From Tanypteryx hageni (Eukaryota > Arthropoda > Insecta > Odonata > Petaluridae): DNA of 64,000 nt. The notes beneath the pieces are model-generated. The model saw only the letters and a program-made list of their open reading frames with translations, did not search any database and was not told the origin of the DNA. The stretch covers positions 8,963,654 to 9,027,653 of the forward strand of contig CM054115.1 in assembly GCA_028673005.1 (NCBI GenBank). Reading direction: 5' to 3'. Both the position numbers and the translations under genes were made by a program. Position 1 is the first letter of the stretch, and each line of letters opens with the position of its first letter. This document shows positions 11,314-51,269 of the stretch, one piece after another.

Positions 11314-11840
11314 TCAGAGTTTTTTGAGTCCACACACTGTAATTTCCAATTGTTCCAGAATATCAAGCCTGGGTCCCTTTCTTTCATAATGCAGGATTTT
11401 GGGAATAAAGTCACTGTTGTGTCCATGTTCTAATAGATGTTTGGCGAAGAGAGAGGTTGTTTGATTATTTATGAAGCAAGAATGATGTTCTTTAATTCTT
11501 TCTTGGAATTTCTGTCCTGTCCTATATAAACCGCTGTATAAAATGATGAATTCTAAATTTCTATTTACCTTTGATATAGTGATGTCTAGAAAGTTTAGGG
11601 GCCCATTGATTTCTGTTTCATATGTGAAGTTCATTGCTTTATTAAAAGAATTTAAGAAATTTAGGAAGATACCCAATTACGTCATTGACCCAGACCATAC
11701 ACAAAAAATATCATCAACATAACGAAACCAACAGAAAACATTTTTAACAATAGGATTCTCTGAAGAGAATATTTTTCTTTTGAAATTGTCCATATAAATG
11801 TCTGCAAGCAGTGGATTTTTTTCCAGAGGTTGTACCCAAT
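11314..11840 (-). pseudogene. Penelope-like reverse transcriptase / GIY-YIG remnant
   Basis: Minus-strand translation from 11840 gives NPLLADIYMDNF, then WFRYVDDIFCVW with the catalytic YVDD box at about 11725-11700. One in-frame TAA follows at about 11680, then NGPLNFLDITIS, ERIKEHHSC, AKHLLEHGH and LDILEQLEI. These are the palm, thumb and the end of the GIY-YIG region of a PLE, all in one frame apart from that stop. The GIY-YIG start itself is missing or badly decayed (a jump from RTGQKF to QERIKEH). Confidence 0.8.
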
Positions 11841-11905
11841 GACATATATTCTTACCGATTTCAGCTCTGTAGCACTTCTAGAAGTACCTTAGATTTTATA
11901 TGATA
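11829..11905 (-). repeat. Fragment of interspersed repeat R4
   Basis: The reverse complement (CTAAGGTACTTCTAGAAGTG, then GAGCTGAAAT, GTCATTGGGTACAACCTCTGG) matches 32585-32655 closely. Related copies are near 27430, 34830 and 42710. Confidence 0.7.
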
Positions 11906-12057
11906 TATCCTATATATGTATATGCAATTCATTCATAATGCGCGTGTATGACCTATTATAAATGATATTATTTGTACATTAATATAAATTATTCTAAAAG
12001 GACCTTGTCCATTAATAAATAAATAAATATATAACATGTTTTTGACTCTTTTGTCAC

Positions 12058-12091
12058 CTGATGATGATGCCAAGCATCAAAACCCAGGATA
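12058..12091 (+). ncRNA. Hammerhead-like motif, class A
   Basis: CTGATGA, T, hairpin GATG-CCAAG-CATC, AAAA (GAAA expected) and ACCCAGGA, a decayed form of the palindrome ACCCGGGT seen at 3415. Bases before the core (TCAC) can pair with GTGA in the best sister copy downstream, giving a short helix I. The sequence downstream to about 12190 recurs inverted at 62510. Confidence 0.5.
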
Positions 12092-12159
12092 TGAGTTTTT
12101 AAAATAAGTTATGGTGTTATTAAAGTTATATTTTTCATGTTTTTTAAGATGGAATACCA

Positions 12160-12888
12160 CCAAGTGAAGGCCCATACAGTCAAGCTTTTTTTATTTTGAT
12201 ATAGCAGATATAGAAAATGATGATATTTCAATTATTCTAGTTTAGATTTAGATACCGAAGAAGAATATTCATCAGAACCAAATGAAAAATATTTTGATTG
12301 GACTGAATGGTTCTCAGTGGTCAATTGATCTACTTCTATTTTTATGGAAGATGCAGTTTTATACAATGCATACCCTGTAAACTAATCATGTTTAGTATTA
12401 AGATATTTTGGTTTACAAAGAAGGAATGGACTACGCAATTGATGGTTTAATTTATAAGAGAAGAGCAGAGGACAGTTGGGTTACAGGCAACATTGTGGCA
12501 GCCCTTGGATCTTGATATTACAAAGTGCAAACATTGGAGGGATTTGTGTGGCACAGGCACATCAATCAAATGAGGAGGTGAAAGGTGCTTAGATCAAGAA
12601 GAGAGTGTGACTATATATGCAGAAGAGAACATAGAGAAGAAAGATTCTGTTGGCACTTGGGCACGAATGAAGTGTACTCCAGATGACATACTGAATGAGG
12701 AACCCAATTCAGGAGACTTGGTGACTGGAGAAGAAAGACAAATACAGAATCAGAGATTATTTTAAGAGAAATTTAGAGCTGAAAAAAATAAGTTTTTGGG
12801 CCTCATTGGACTATCAGAGGGGCCCATTCTTTTATTATAGTTTGGAAAAATTGTTGACGATTATCCACACAAGATAGTGGAAAAATTA
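12160..12888. other. No gene recognised
   Basis: Contains short open stretches rich in D/E codons (about 12200-12300) and a purine-rich stretch to 12800. I recognise no family. Confidence 0.3.
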
Positions 12889-13455
12889 CCAGTACTTTGG
12901 TACTAATGACACTACTGAAACGCAGCCCTCTCAAGCACCATCAAGTAGCAAGATATGGAACTATGTGGAGGTAACATATATTTCAACTACATATCACTTA
13001 CATTCAAACTTCTACTCAAAAGGAGAAACAGTATACGTGACTGTTCGGGCACCCTATCTCTGCTGACATGGAGAGGGTGACATTGGTTTAATCTAGACTC
13101 CGCAGAAAAATGCGGATACCATTATAAATCAAAATTTTAATGAACAAATACAACAAAAGAAAATAAATTCACATTTGGATTTGTGGAGGCCAATGATTGC
13201 CCATTTTTCTTTGAATGGAGATTCGACTATTGTTGGATGCCTGTGGTGCTGGGACCAAACCAATGTCACCCTCTCCATGCCAGCGGATATAGTGTGCTCG
13301 AACACTCACATATACTGTTTCTTCTTTAGAGTAGAAGTTTGGATGTACGTAATTCCATATCTCACCATTAATAGCGCTCTGTAGTTCCATATCTCGCCAC
13401 TTGATGGCGCTTGAGGGCACTGCATTTAGGTAGCATCGTTAGTACCAAAGTACCA
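12889..13455. repeat. Foldback element with about 200-bp arms
   Basis: The left arm (12889-13090) and right arm (13250-13455) are imperfect inverted copies. Both begin from the outside with AGTACTTTGGTACTAA and share CAAGCGCCATCAAGTGG-like, GAGATATGGAACTAC-like and CATGGAGAGGGTGACATTGG words. The spacer is about 160 bp. The left arm has lost about 30 bp near 12980 relative to the right arm. No transposase frame is present, so this is a non-autonomous foldback or MITE. Confidence 0.85.
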
Positions 13456-13659
13456 AAATAGCTTCTACATAACTGTTGTTTCTCTTTTATTTTCTTACTC
13501 GATTTCCATGCGTTTTTGCATATTCAATCACCTGAAGCTTATAAGTAATAGCGTATGCATATCTTTTCACTTTGGTAGCTATTGAGATATCAATAAATGT
13601 AACAATATTTAGTCTAGGTATTTACAAACTTTTTATCACATCTATTGCAATTATAATGT

Positions 13660-14028
13660 TCCGTGGTATTAATTGCATTATTCAACAGGCCTATTAGGAA
13701 ATAAAACATATAACTAAAGTCAAAAGCACACCAAAATTGTAATCATATAATAAAGCGTAATAATGAAAATATGCAGTTGGAATTCATGTTGCATAAGGTA
13801 TTATGTGGTACTTTATATTTTAACAAAACTGTCATTATCAATCATGTATATTTTTATGTTTTTGTGATGAATTACTGCTAATTATTCCATTTTGGGAATG
13901 AGTGCATTCATTTGTGTTAGTATTGAGAACAGTAATAATCTTACCTTTGGCATATAAGATGCAGACAGATTTTGTGGGCCATTATTCTGGAAAAAAGTAC
14001 ATCTTATATGCCAAGAAATATGGTATAT
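13660..14028 (+). repeat. Interspersed repeat, copy 2
   Basis: Direct copy of 1198-1590; ends with TATAAGATGCAGACAG ... GTACATCTTATATGCC, an imperfect inverted pair. Confidence 0.7.
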
Positions 14029-14029
14029 G

Positions 14030-16524
14030 AAAAATCACAGTGCTCCCTGTATAACAAATAACTTAAATTTAATGTTAACATTTTAAAAAAGTAACTAAAC
14101 AAATATTCTTACAAAATTAGCAATCTTAAATATAAATCATCACAATAAATCACACTAAAAGACAAGTTAGTTGTAATTAAAAATCAAGAGAATATTATAT
14201 TAATAATATTTGTGAAATAAGTTAATCAAAACTTTTTAATTTTTTCTGTGGCACATCATCTTAATTTTCTGGTTTCCCTGACTCAGTAAATATCATTTTG
14301 AAGTACTCTTGGCACTTACCTACTCTTTTTGTTTGAGACATTTTCATGATACCTTCATTTTTACTTAATGGGCCACAATAAAACAGTTTTCTTTAGATCC
14401 TAATGCATGACATTTGGCATATTAAAATGCACATATAAACATTTAGTTTCAGTGCTTAAATTCATAGAGAACATTAACTTGGATTTTTTCCTTTTCCCAT
14501 CAATATAGTCTCTACCATAAATATTTTGAAGAATTTGTTTGTTTGTTTGCTTCTGCATTTATAACATAACATCTACAGAATAAGAAAAAGGTGTCATTTT
14601 AACTGCAATAAAAGGTTAAGCAAAATGGGAGGGCTTTTAAAGCGATTTGAACTACATTTTTACTTTCTCCATATGTAGTATAGGTGAAAGTATTGTTTTC
14701 ATGAAAAAAATTTATTTCTACATTTCAATGGAAATATGTTTGATATCCCCTGAACACGTTTGGATCATTTTCTCGATGATGTCTGTGTTTGTGTATGTGA
14801 TAGAAATTTTGTGAGTGCTCTAACCCAAAAACTATTAATCAGGTCAATGCAAAATTTTCCAGTTGATGTTTTCATTAAAGGAACAAGAGTTGATTAGCTT
14901 TTGGTAAAAATCAGTCAACCAGAAGTGGGTGTTTACTCTTGTTACTTATTCGTTTTTTCAAATATCTGCTTTAATACTTGGTCATTGTAAAAAAGTACTA
15001 GAATAAAAGTTGTAGGTAATTTAATTTTCTACAATGTTTGTTTGAAACATTTTCTCCTATAATGCATTGTTTAAGAGATATCTTAAAAACTAATTTTTTA
15101 GCTGCTACCACCTACCGGCGACTATTGTTAACAATTGATGTTTAGTTCCATCTTAGTAACACATTTTTATTTTTTTAATTGTTGGAGATTCCTGGCTATA
15201 TCCAATATCTGAAGGCAACGGTATGAGTCTATTTCTGGTCCTTGTAAAGTCTGAATTTTTCTCGCAGTTCCTTAAAATATTTATCATCATTTAACTTATT
15301 TGGAATTTTTAGAAGTATTACAGGTATGGAGAAAGTCATGTGGTGACCATATCAGATTTTTTATTTTTTAAATGTTTTTCTCTTTTAATTTTTCCCATTT
15401 AAATAACACGAGAATGAGTGTATTGTTGGATTATCAATCTATGTGACAACCATTATAAACAATACCTAATATTAACTAAAAGAAATAATATATACCTAAT
15501 ATAATCTAAAGTAGGGAAGAAAGAAACTAATGTTATTCAAAGGACAATCACCAAAAAATCTATAAATCTGGCTATTTATTTCAAAAGGAGAGTGGAAGAC
15601 AGTTTTAATGTAAAATTTCAAGTGCTTTCGTTCTCTAAAAACTTTTTTATGTATTCTGTATATTTTCTATACTTAATAGACAGCAAAATTTGTTTTTTAT
15701 TAACATTGAAAATGAATAAAGTGAAAGATATCTCTGAAGGTATAATAAGAAAACTTCTATAACAATTCTTTAAATTAGACCAACATTTATAATCGTTAAT
15801 ATCTATATGTGCATTTTGCATTCCTTTCAACTGACATTTGTATGGCCAATAGCCAACTGAACTTATTACATTAAAACAATACTTTCAGTGTCGTACCAAT
15901 ATACTTTTTATTGCCTAAATGTATTTCAAAGTCCAGGAACTCATTTTGTTTCATAGGTTTAACTTTAAAATATTCATGTAACAAATTAGACTCACAAAAT
16001 CAGCCTTTGCATGGGATAACGTATGGTTAAGCTGAATTTGGTTATATCTTAAATGTGTTTCCACCGGTTGTATCGCTAGAGCTTGCAATACCTGCCCAAG
16101 GTTTTAATGTTTTTGAGATTTATGACCACATAATATGCAGTTTCTTTTACTGGAAATCAATTCGAGTGAAATAACTACATTTTAAAAGTGATTCCATCTA
16201 TTGTTTATTATGATTATTTGGTAAAAAAATACTCGCCAAATTTGTCGATAAAGGATGCGGAAAAATTTTATTTATTTGGGCAAAAGTTGGGAAGACAAGA
16301 AATATTGCATACCATTATGCCCTAAAATAAAAATTAACCTGGTTTCATTACTTGGTTTTATTTTCAAATCTTACTCAATATTTTTTGTCTTGACTTAAAA
16401 ACCCGAGCAATGCCGTGTAGTTTCAGCTAGTAGCAACATAATTTGATATCATATAATTTGACAAAAAATCAATATTCATTATAACAATTCCACAGAATTG
16501 CAATAATTATCATTTAATTTGTAC
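14030..16524. other. Probable KLHL10 intron; no gene seen, one repeat R3 copy
   Basis: Because the exon ending at 16525 has a good splice donor, this stretch should be intron. Positions 14660-14935 are a copy of a repeat (TACTTTCTCCATATG ... CATGAAAAAA ... CCCTGAACAC) also found at 59199-59360 and 60209-60450. I could not find the remaining kelch-repeat exons here by eye. Confidence 0.45.
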
Positions 16525-45705
<29,181 letters not shown>

Positions 45706-46629
45706 TTCAAAATTAATAACAAACTATTTCTAACGATAAGCGATGTTTCTGAAAGGAAACTATGATATTGTTACGATTGTTTATATTGTTGCAAATAATC
45801 CACTGAACAATAATTTTAAAATCTTTTAAGATATTTTTAGTAGGTACTCGTCTATATAAATCAATACGCCTTTAAAATTAGAGCATGCTTTCGGAGATAT
45901 CTTCGTTTAAAATATCATCCGTTATTTCTACCACGATTTTCTTATGAGACTGCCTAATAGTCCATAAGATACAAAATTGTTAAATGAATAGCAACTTTTG
46001 ATTCAAATAAATCCTGACATTAGATACAAGTAATTTATCGAATTAAATTACCAATAGGTCCTGAATAATTAAAAAAATTGTTTTCCCATGCATTGCCAAT
46101 GTTCTGATACTTCGGATACTGTGGTAACCTAACACCTGATTGGTGTAAAAGCTTCTTCATGCTTGCTATTTTTTCGATGCCTTCATATATTAAAATTTAA
46201 TCAATTCATTTCATAAATAATAGTATACTTTGTTGAAACAGAGAAAATCAATGAATGAATAGATGCTATTATAAGGACTTTGCCGCCCCTAGTTCAAAGT
46301 GCGAGTTTGTCACATTAACAGCGCCTCTTTTGACTCGTGAGTAGAAAATTGTTTACCAATTTAAAGGGATACGTCTTCAATATATAAGATATACAATCAA
46401 TAGTCTAAATATGGGTACCTTCAGTCGTAACGCATATCAATCCTGACAATGGTAACGTAAAACATAAGCAAGCAATCTTCAGATGTAGTAATCGCATTTA
46501 AAATCAAATAGCCGTGCTACGTCGCTACGTGGATTGCTGCTACCGACTTTTTAATTTTCACCGTTACAGGATTGTGGATTGCTGCTAACGACTTTTTTAT
46601 TTTCACATTTACAGGGTTAGTAATCAAAA
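45706..46629. promoter_or_regulatory. Divergent promoter region, KLHL10 / BPNT2
   Basis: 924 bp separate two start codons facing away from each other. No TATA box or CpG-rich core stands out. Close to BPNT2 there is a duplicated segment (46529-46570 and 46574-46615, 45-bp period), each copy starting GTGGATTGCTGCTA and ending TTACAGG, which looks like a splice acceptor. A 5' UTR intron of BPNT2 is thus possible. Confidence 0.5.
46529..46615 (+). repeat. 45-bp tandem duplication with acceptor-like ends
   Basis: Copies GTGGATTGCTGCTACCGACT... and GTGGATTGCTGCTAACGACT..., each ending in a pyrimidine-rich run and TTACAGG, directly upstream of the BPNT2 start codon (46630). Confidence 0.9.
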
Positions 46630-48169
46630 ATGAATTTTGGGGGGACAGTTAGATTAAATCCGCTCGGGGTATGTATTCTGTTAGGAACCTGTGTTATATT
46701 ATTTCTATATATGAATTCCGGATCAAATGACTTAAGACGAGAGATTTCTTCGAGTAGTTTAATTAGTTTAAAAAAGTTGTTAGTAATAGCAATTGACGCT
46801 GCAGTGATGGGTGGTAAAGAGGTTAGAAGAGTAAAAGACGAACACATTTTGAATGCAAAAAGTAAGGGAAAAACCAATGAAGGGGCAAATGATCCCGTCA
46901 CAGATGCAGATTTCATGTCTCACTGCGTTATGTATCAGACATTAATACAAGCTTTTCCTAACCTTAAGGTAAGGGTCTCGTAAGTGACTTAAGTTATTCG
47001 AAATTTTCCTGATTTAATTTAATTTTAGCTTCCTTTCTCGAAAATTTACAATAAAATATTACTATTAAATAAATACTATTTACAGGTCATTTCCGAAGAA
47101 AAACCAAAGGAAAATTGCAAAGAATTACCAGCGGAAGTATTACGCTTTAACGATATTGAAAGTTACGGTGAAATTAACGATGTGAAAGTTAATTCTGAAG
47201 ATATTACCATTTGGATTGATCCCCTGGATGCCACTCAGGAGTTCATAGGTTGTCAATGATTTCTTAGTAACTGAGGTAAAATTTCGCATTTGTTTGGTAG
47301 TCAAATAATTTCTATATTTTTTCTTAATAAACGAAAGAAATCCTTCTTCAGTATGTGACTACGATGGTTTGCATTGCGGTGAAAGGAGTACCAACAATTG
47401 GAGTAATACACCAACCGTTTGAAGGATCTAAAACAACTTGGGCATGGGTTGGTCATGGGAAATCGCCTAATTTATCCATAGATCCTCAGGTAAAAATACT
47501 CGTTAACATGCCGCAATTCTTGCTTTTTGTTCGAAATAAAATGTTGGCATTTCTTTAGACGATACAGGAAAAACAAATAATGGTTTCCAGATCCCATGCT
47601 GGGGAAGTGAGAAATATTGCCCAAAATGCTTTCGGAAGAGATTTTAATGTTATACCAGCTGGAGGAGCAGGTAATTGAACAAAAATAGTACTGCTTTGTC
47701 GTTCATATACATCGAAGAATTGCATCATTGCTGCTTTCCGGTTCTCTTGAGATTTTTCGTCTAGCGCAATGGATCTTTATTTTCACTAACTAGACAATAA
47801 TTTTATTTATCCAAGTGATTTACTATAGCAAATATATTAAGGTGGTTTCCTCATATTTTGGCAGATCCGCTACTAATTCTTATTATTTATCATTTTCATG
47901 AAGGTTACAAAGTTTTGGAGGTAGCAAATGGTAATGCATCGGCTTATATCCATGTAACTGCGATAAAAAAGTGGGACGTGTGTGCAGGAGATGCAATATT
48001 GCAGAGCATTGGAGGACATATGACCACATTATCTGGTCATCGTCTTGATTACAGTTCCAGCACTTCAACAATTAACACAGATGGACTTATAGCAACCCTT
48101 CAGGAACAAGACTGGTTTATCGAGCATATCAAGAAGTTTTATCAAAAACCGGAACAAACACATCGATGA
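46630..48169 (+). CDS. BPNT2: Golgi-resident 3'-phosphoadenosine 5'-phosphate phosphatase
   Basis: Five exons: 46630-46968, 47086-47248, 47338-47489, 47559-47670, 47904-48169; 343 residues against about 359 in human (also called IMPAD1). It hydrolyses the PAP left by sulfotransferases to AMP in the Golgi lumen, supporting proteoglycan sulfation. Residues 9-30 form a signal anchor ([17 protein letters not shown]). Metal-site motifs of the inositol monophosphatase family: [22 protein letters not shown] (D-P-L-D-x-T) and [10 protein letters not shown] (W-D-x-x-A). Exon 3 starts at 47338, not at the nearer AG at 47351; this restores the frame ([15 protein letters not shown]). All catalytic residues look intact, so the gene is probably functional. 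It converges with the DLGAP-like gene downstream. Confidence 0.95.
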
Positions 48170-48282
48170 AATTTTTTGCAAGATCTAATGTTGCCTTTTT
48201 TACCATTTACATATCTTAATTAGAAAAATGACTGGTTTTTGTAATATAGGTTTTTACACCTTGAAAGTTAGTATCCTTAATG

Positions 48283-48288
48283 AATAAA
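48283..48288 (+). terminator. Polyadenylation signal of BPNT2
   Basis: AATAAA about 115 bp after the stop codon. Confidence 0.75.
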
Positions 48289-48398
48289 GTTCCTAAAATT
48301 TTGAAAAGTAAACTTTTAATTAATTCCAATGATAATTTACAATAATTTTATCAATATATACAAAAACAAATATTTTTCGGCAAAAATGGACCGATTGT

Positions 48399-48404
48399 TT
48401 TATT
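48399..48404 (-). terminator. Polyadenylation signal of DLGAP-like gene
   Basis: AATAAA on the minus strand begins directly after the TGA stop (48407-48405). The two convergent genes' signals are only about 110 bp apart. Confidence 0.65.
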
Positions 48405-49511
48405 TCAATTCTCTTTACTTAGGATGGTTTTCTTCATCTCTCTTGTTACATGCATTAAAGGTGAATAATCCTTGATCGGCGTCTTGGTTTTCTTAGCTGG
48501 TACGTCTCCTTGCTTATCAACACCTTTACATACGGTTGCTTCTGTAAATAAGTCAATCTTGAAGAACATCTATTAATTCTAAAAAATGTTTAACCTTGAA
48601 GTTATAACATACCTTTGCTTCCTTTAACTGGACTTCTGAGAGAGAAGAAGACGGGAATTTCGAACAACATAGTGTCATTACTATCTGCCTTATCGTTCTT
48701 AGGTGCTTTCATTTCTTTCTTTACCTCAGCTAAACGTTTCTTAGCTGCAGCACTATGGCATCCAGATGTTTTTGAAACTGAAGTTTTCACCTTCTTAATC
48801 TTCAAGGGAGGCCGCTGAAATTGTTAAAACATTAGACACCGTCTACTTGCTTTGCACTCTTAAAATTATTATGTACTCCCAGAAAATCACCGTTGTTTCA
48901 TGACCAGCTTCTTGAACTTCAATCCAGGTATTATTCTTCAATCGTTCGAGCATTAAGAACGAACTGTTGACATCTGCAATCTATGGATGTGGTTAACGTG
49001 AGCAACTGACAGATATATTTTAAACGCTTCCATGCGAATTTCAAACACATACCTCAATGCATACGAGATCCCAATACCCTTGAAGGTCTGACACGGTGAC
49101 TGTTTTTTCTCCACAGCCATTCTCGCACACTTCTATTAATCCACGGAACTGTTTCAATTTGCCCTGAACTAACAGGTGAGCTTTGCCTAGATATAAAGTT
49201 ATAACGTATTATTCCTATTTGTTCTACCATATACGGAGAATCTGAAAGATACAATTACATAAGCGTCTTTCTTTCTTAATCCAAAAGAAAAATTATTTAC
49301 CTATGGCAGAACGAATGAGTCCACGCACATGCTCTGGTAAGTTAGCGTTATTTCGCTCCTCATCTCTCCAAACTCTACATACCTCATTCAACCTCTGGAA
49401 TTCACTCTGAAGCAAACGCTCATAAAGGGATAATTCGGACATACTCAGCAAATCCAAGCAAACTTTGGTGTAAGATAATATTGTCTGCCCTGCCGCATAT
49501 ACACAGAACAT
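48405..49511 (-). CDS. DLGAP/HURP-type protein with GKAP domain (short)
   Basis: Five minus-strand exons: 49511-49301, 49186-49053, 48980-48891, 48814-48613, 48541-48405; they splice in frame to about 257 residues. The core is the GKAP domain: YERLLQSEFQRLNEVCRVW, LPEHVRGLIRSAIGKAHLLV, KLKQFRGLIEVCE, VSDLQGYWDLVCIE, DVNSSFLMLERLKNNTW. A basic, lysine-rich tail follows. DLGAP1-4 are synaptic scaffolds and DLGAP5 (HURP) stabilises spindle microtubules. The short basic form resembles the HURP side more, but this is inference. Human members are 800 residues or longer, so the N-terminal part is absent or lies in unrecognised upstream exons. The ATG at 49511 is only the first in this frame after a TGA. 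Confidence 0.85.
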
Positions 49512-50602
49512 ATCACCTGATATACACTTTCCCGCGGGTGAGGGATCACTGCGTCACTGCTACCAACTTGTACATTTAAAATATTTGAAGGAATATATCG
49601 TTGGTAGCTCAATAACTTTGGCTCAGATTATTAAAAGTATAGTACTCCTTTAGCCAAACAATTAGAGGGTTACAACACCCTCTAATTGTTTGGCTAAAGG
49701 AGTACTTTACTTTTAATAATTTGAAGGAATGTTAATCTGTATGACTCCGTAGTAGTCTTTGATGACTGCTATGAAGCAGCTCGAACTTTTTGTGAGAGCA
49801 TATTGAAAAGAAAAGATGCGAAATTACGATATGCATTTTCTTCGATCAACATTTTATGATTAACCATAATTTGAAGTAGAATCAAAGCTTTGCAGAAGAG
49901 TGCGTTATAAATAAAACTCAGTAAATAGCTCGTATTGGTTATCACTGAATTATTAGGCAACGAAACATTATTTTTATCAAAAAACATTGAATAATATATT
50001 AACACGGACTAAATTTACTGCGAATAAAGAGAGAATTAATCAGCTAAAGAATTTATTTCGGAAGTCATAGTACATTATTCCATAAATGAATTGGAGTTCG
50101 GAGATGGTTTAGAAAACGCGATATGTAATAACAAAAATATTTTATATTGTCCTCTGAAATGGTTAATATACAGTGTACATACGCAATCAGTAAATACTGC
50201 ATCGTGCGGCCTAAGGTGACTAATTTCTCAGGAAGCTAAAAAGGAATATTTTCAAATATTTGCCGATTATATGGAGGGACATATTACTACATTAGTTTAT
50301 TTATGGTGCGTTTATTGATGGATCGTATAAAAAAGATAGATGTAAATAGCTTGGTGTGACCAGTGAAGTCGAAATGAAAATTTGGGTTATAAACATATAA
50401 ATAATGATTTTTCGAAGATTAACAAATCAGGAAGAGTGATGAAAATGAGGGACTTTCCTTCCAAATTTTGGACGGTTGGTCATCCTATCGTACGACCTTC
50501 TTGCTAACTGTTGTAAGCGAGAAACTATCCGCCAGTATACGCATTAACAGAATTTTTTGCATCTCACCTGATTAACCTTAAACCGATTAACATTCAGTAA
50601 AC
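49512..50602. promoter_or_regulatory. Divergent intergenic region, DLGAP-like / LSG1
   Basis: 1.1 kb between two genes transcribed away from each other. Contains the palindrome at 49627-49720; otherwise AT-rich with no coding region that I can support. Confidence 0.4.
49627..49720. repeat. Near-perfect palindrome, remnant of class B foldback
   Basis: Arms of about 44 bp (ATTATTAAAAGTA, AGTACTCCTTTAGCCAAACA, ATTAGAGGGT) around a 6-bp loop (TACAAC). The arm sequence equals the outer end of the foldback at 60697-61015 (ACTCCTTTAGCCAAA), and both are preceded by GTAGCTCAATAACTTTGGC. The hammerhead-like interior has been deleted. Confidence 0.92.
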
Positions 50603-51269
50603 ATGGGAAAAAAGAAGAAAGCTACCAGCGATTTAGGAAGGGCACTAATTAAGGATAGGTTTTCTGGAAGGAGGCTTGGAGCTGATTCTTCGTTGGTTTG
50701 TATAAATACCTTTTTATAAACAGAAATGGAGGTGGAAAAACCTGTTGAATGTTAATTGTACACGAATCTACCATTTTCCGGTCGAAGGATTTGTCAATTA
50801 ATCTTAAGGCCATTTCTTAACTTTATGCAAGTGATTCCTGGATGTAAGCTCATCTAACTCAAGTATGCCACAGGAGTAGTTGGTATTGTTTATTTCTTAA
50901 CGTTGCTTTTATTTATATTCTATGCAATGTAGCTCCACGCAGCTGATATAGCCGATGGTTATGATTGGGGAAGATTAAATCTTCAATCAGTTACGGAGGA
51001 AAGCTCATTTCAGGAATTTTTGTCAACAGCGGAGCTTGCTGGAACTGAATTTCAAGTATGTCTTGTTCATAAGTCCAATTTTTAGTATCCTTCTCCAATG
51101 AATCACCTTAATAGCAAAAATTCATTGATAATCATTTTATTTAGGCCGAGAAGCTCAATATTACATTCGTGAGTCCAGCTAGCCAAGTGGGAATATTGTC
51201 AGAACAGGAGAAGAAAAGAATCGACGTAGCTCAGGAAGAAAACAAAGCATTTCTTCAGATACCAAGAAG
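50603..51269 (+). CDS. LSG1: LSG1 exons 1-3
   Basis: Exon 1 ends TCGTTG|GTTTGT; exon 2 begins after AATGTAG and ends TTTCAA|GTATGT; exon 3 begins after ATTTAG and ends AGAAG|GTAAAG. Codon phases are 0, 0, 2. The lysine-rich start and the WGRLNLQSV block identify the family. Confidence 0.93.

Larger units (their letters stand above)
10740..11850 (-). mobile_element. Penelope-like element (5'-truncated) with 3' hammerhead-like motif
   Basis: On the minus strand this reads: reverse transcriptase palm and thumb, remnant GIY-YIG region, a 15-bp minisatellite, then a sense hammerhead-like motif near the 3' end. Penelope-like elements (PLEs) are retroelements with a reverse transcriptase fused to a GIY-YIG endonuclease, and their pseudo-LTRs are known to carry hammerhead ribozymes, so this order is as expected. 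The 5' boundary near 11829 abuts another repeat that also occurs at 32585-32660. Confidence 0.75.

Noticed and set aside
47249..47351. Apparent premature stop and phase mismatch between BPNT2 exons 2 and 3
   Set aside because: Using the acceptor at 47337 instead of 47351 adds EILLQ, restores the frame and matches the family length exactly, so no frameshift is needed.
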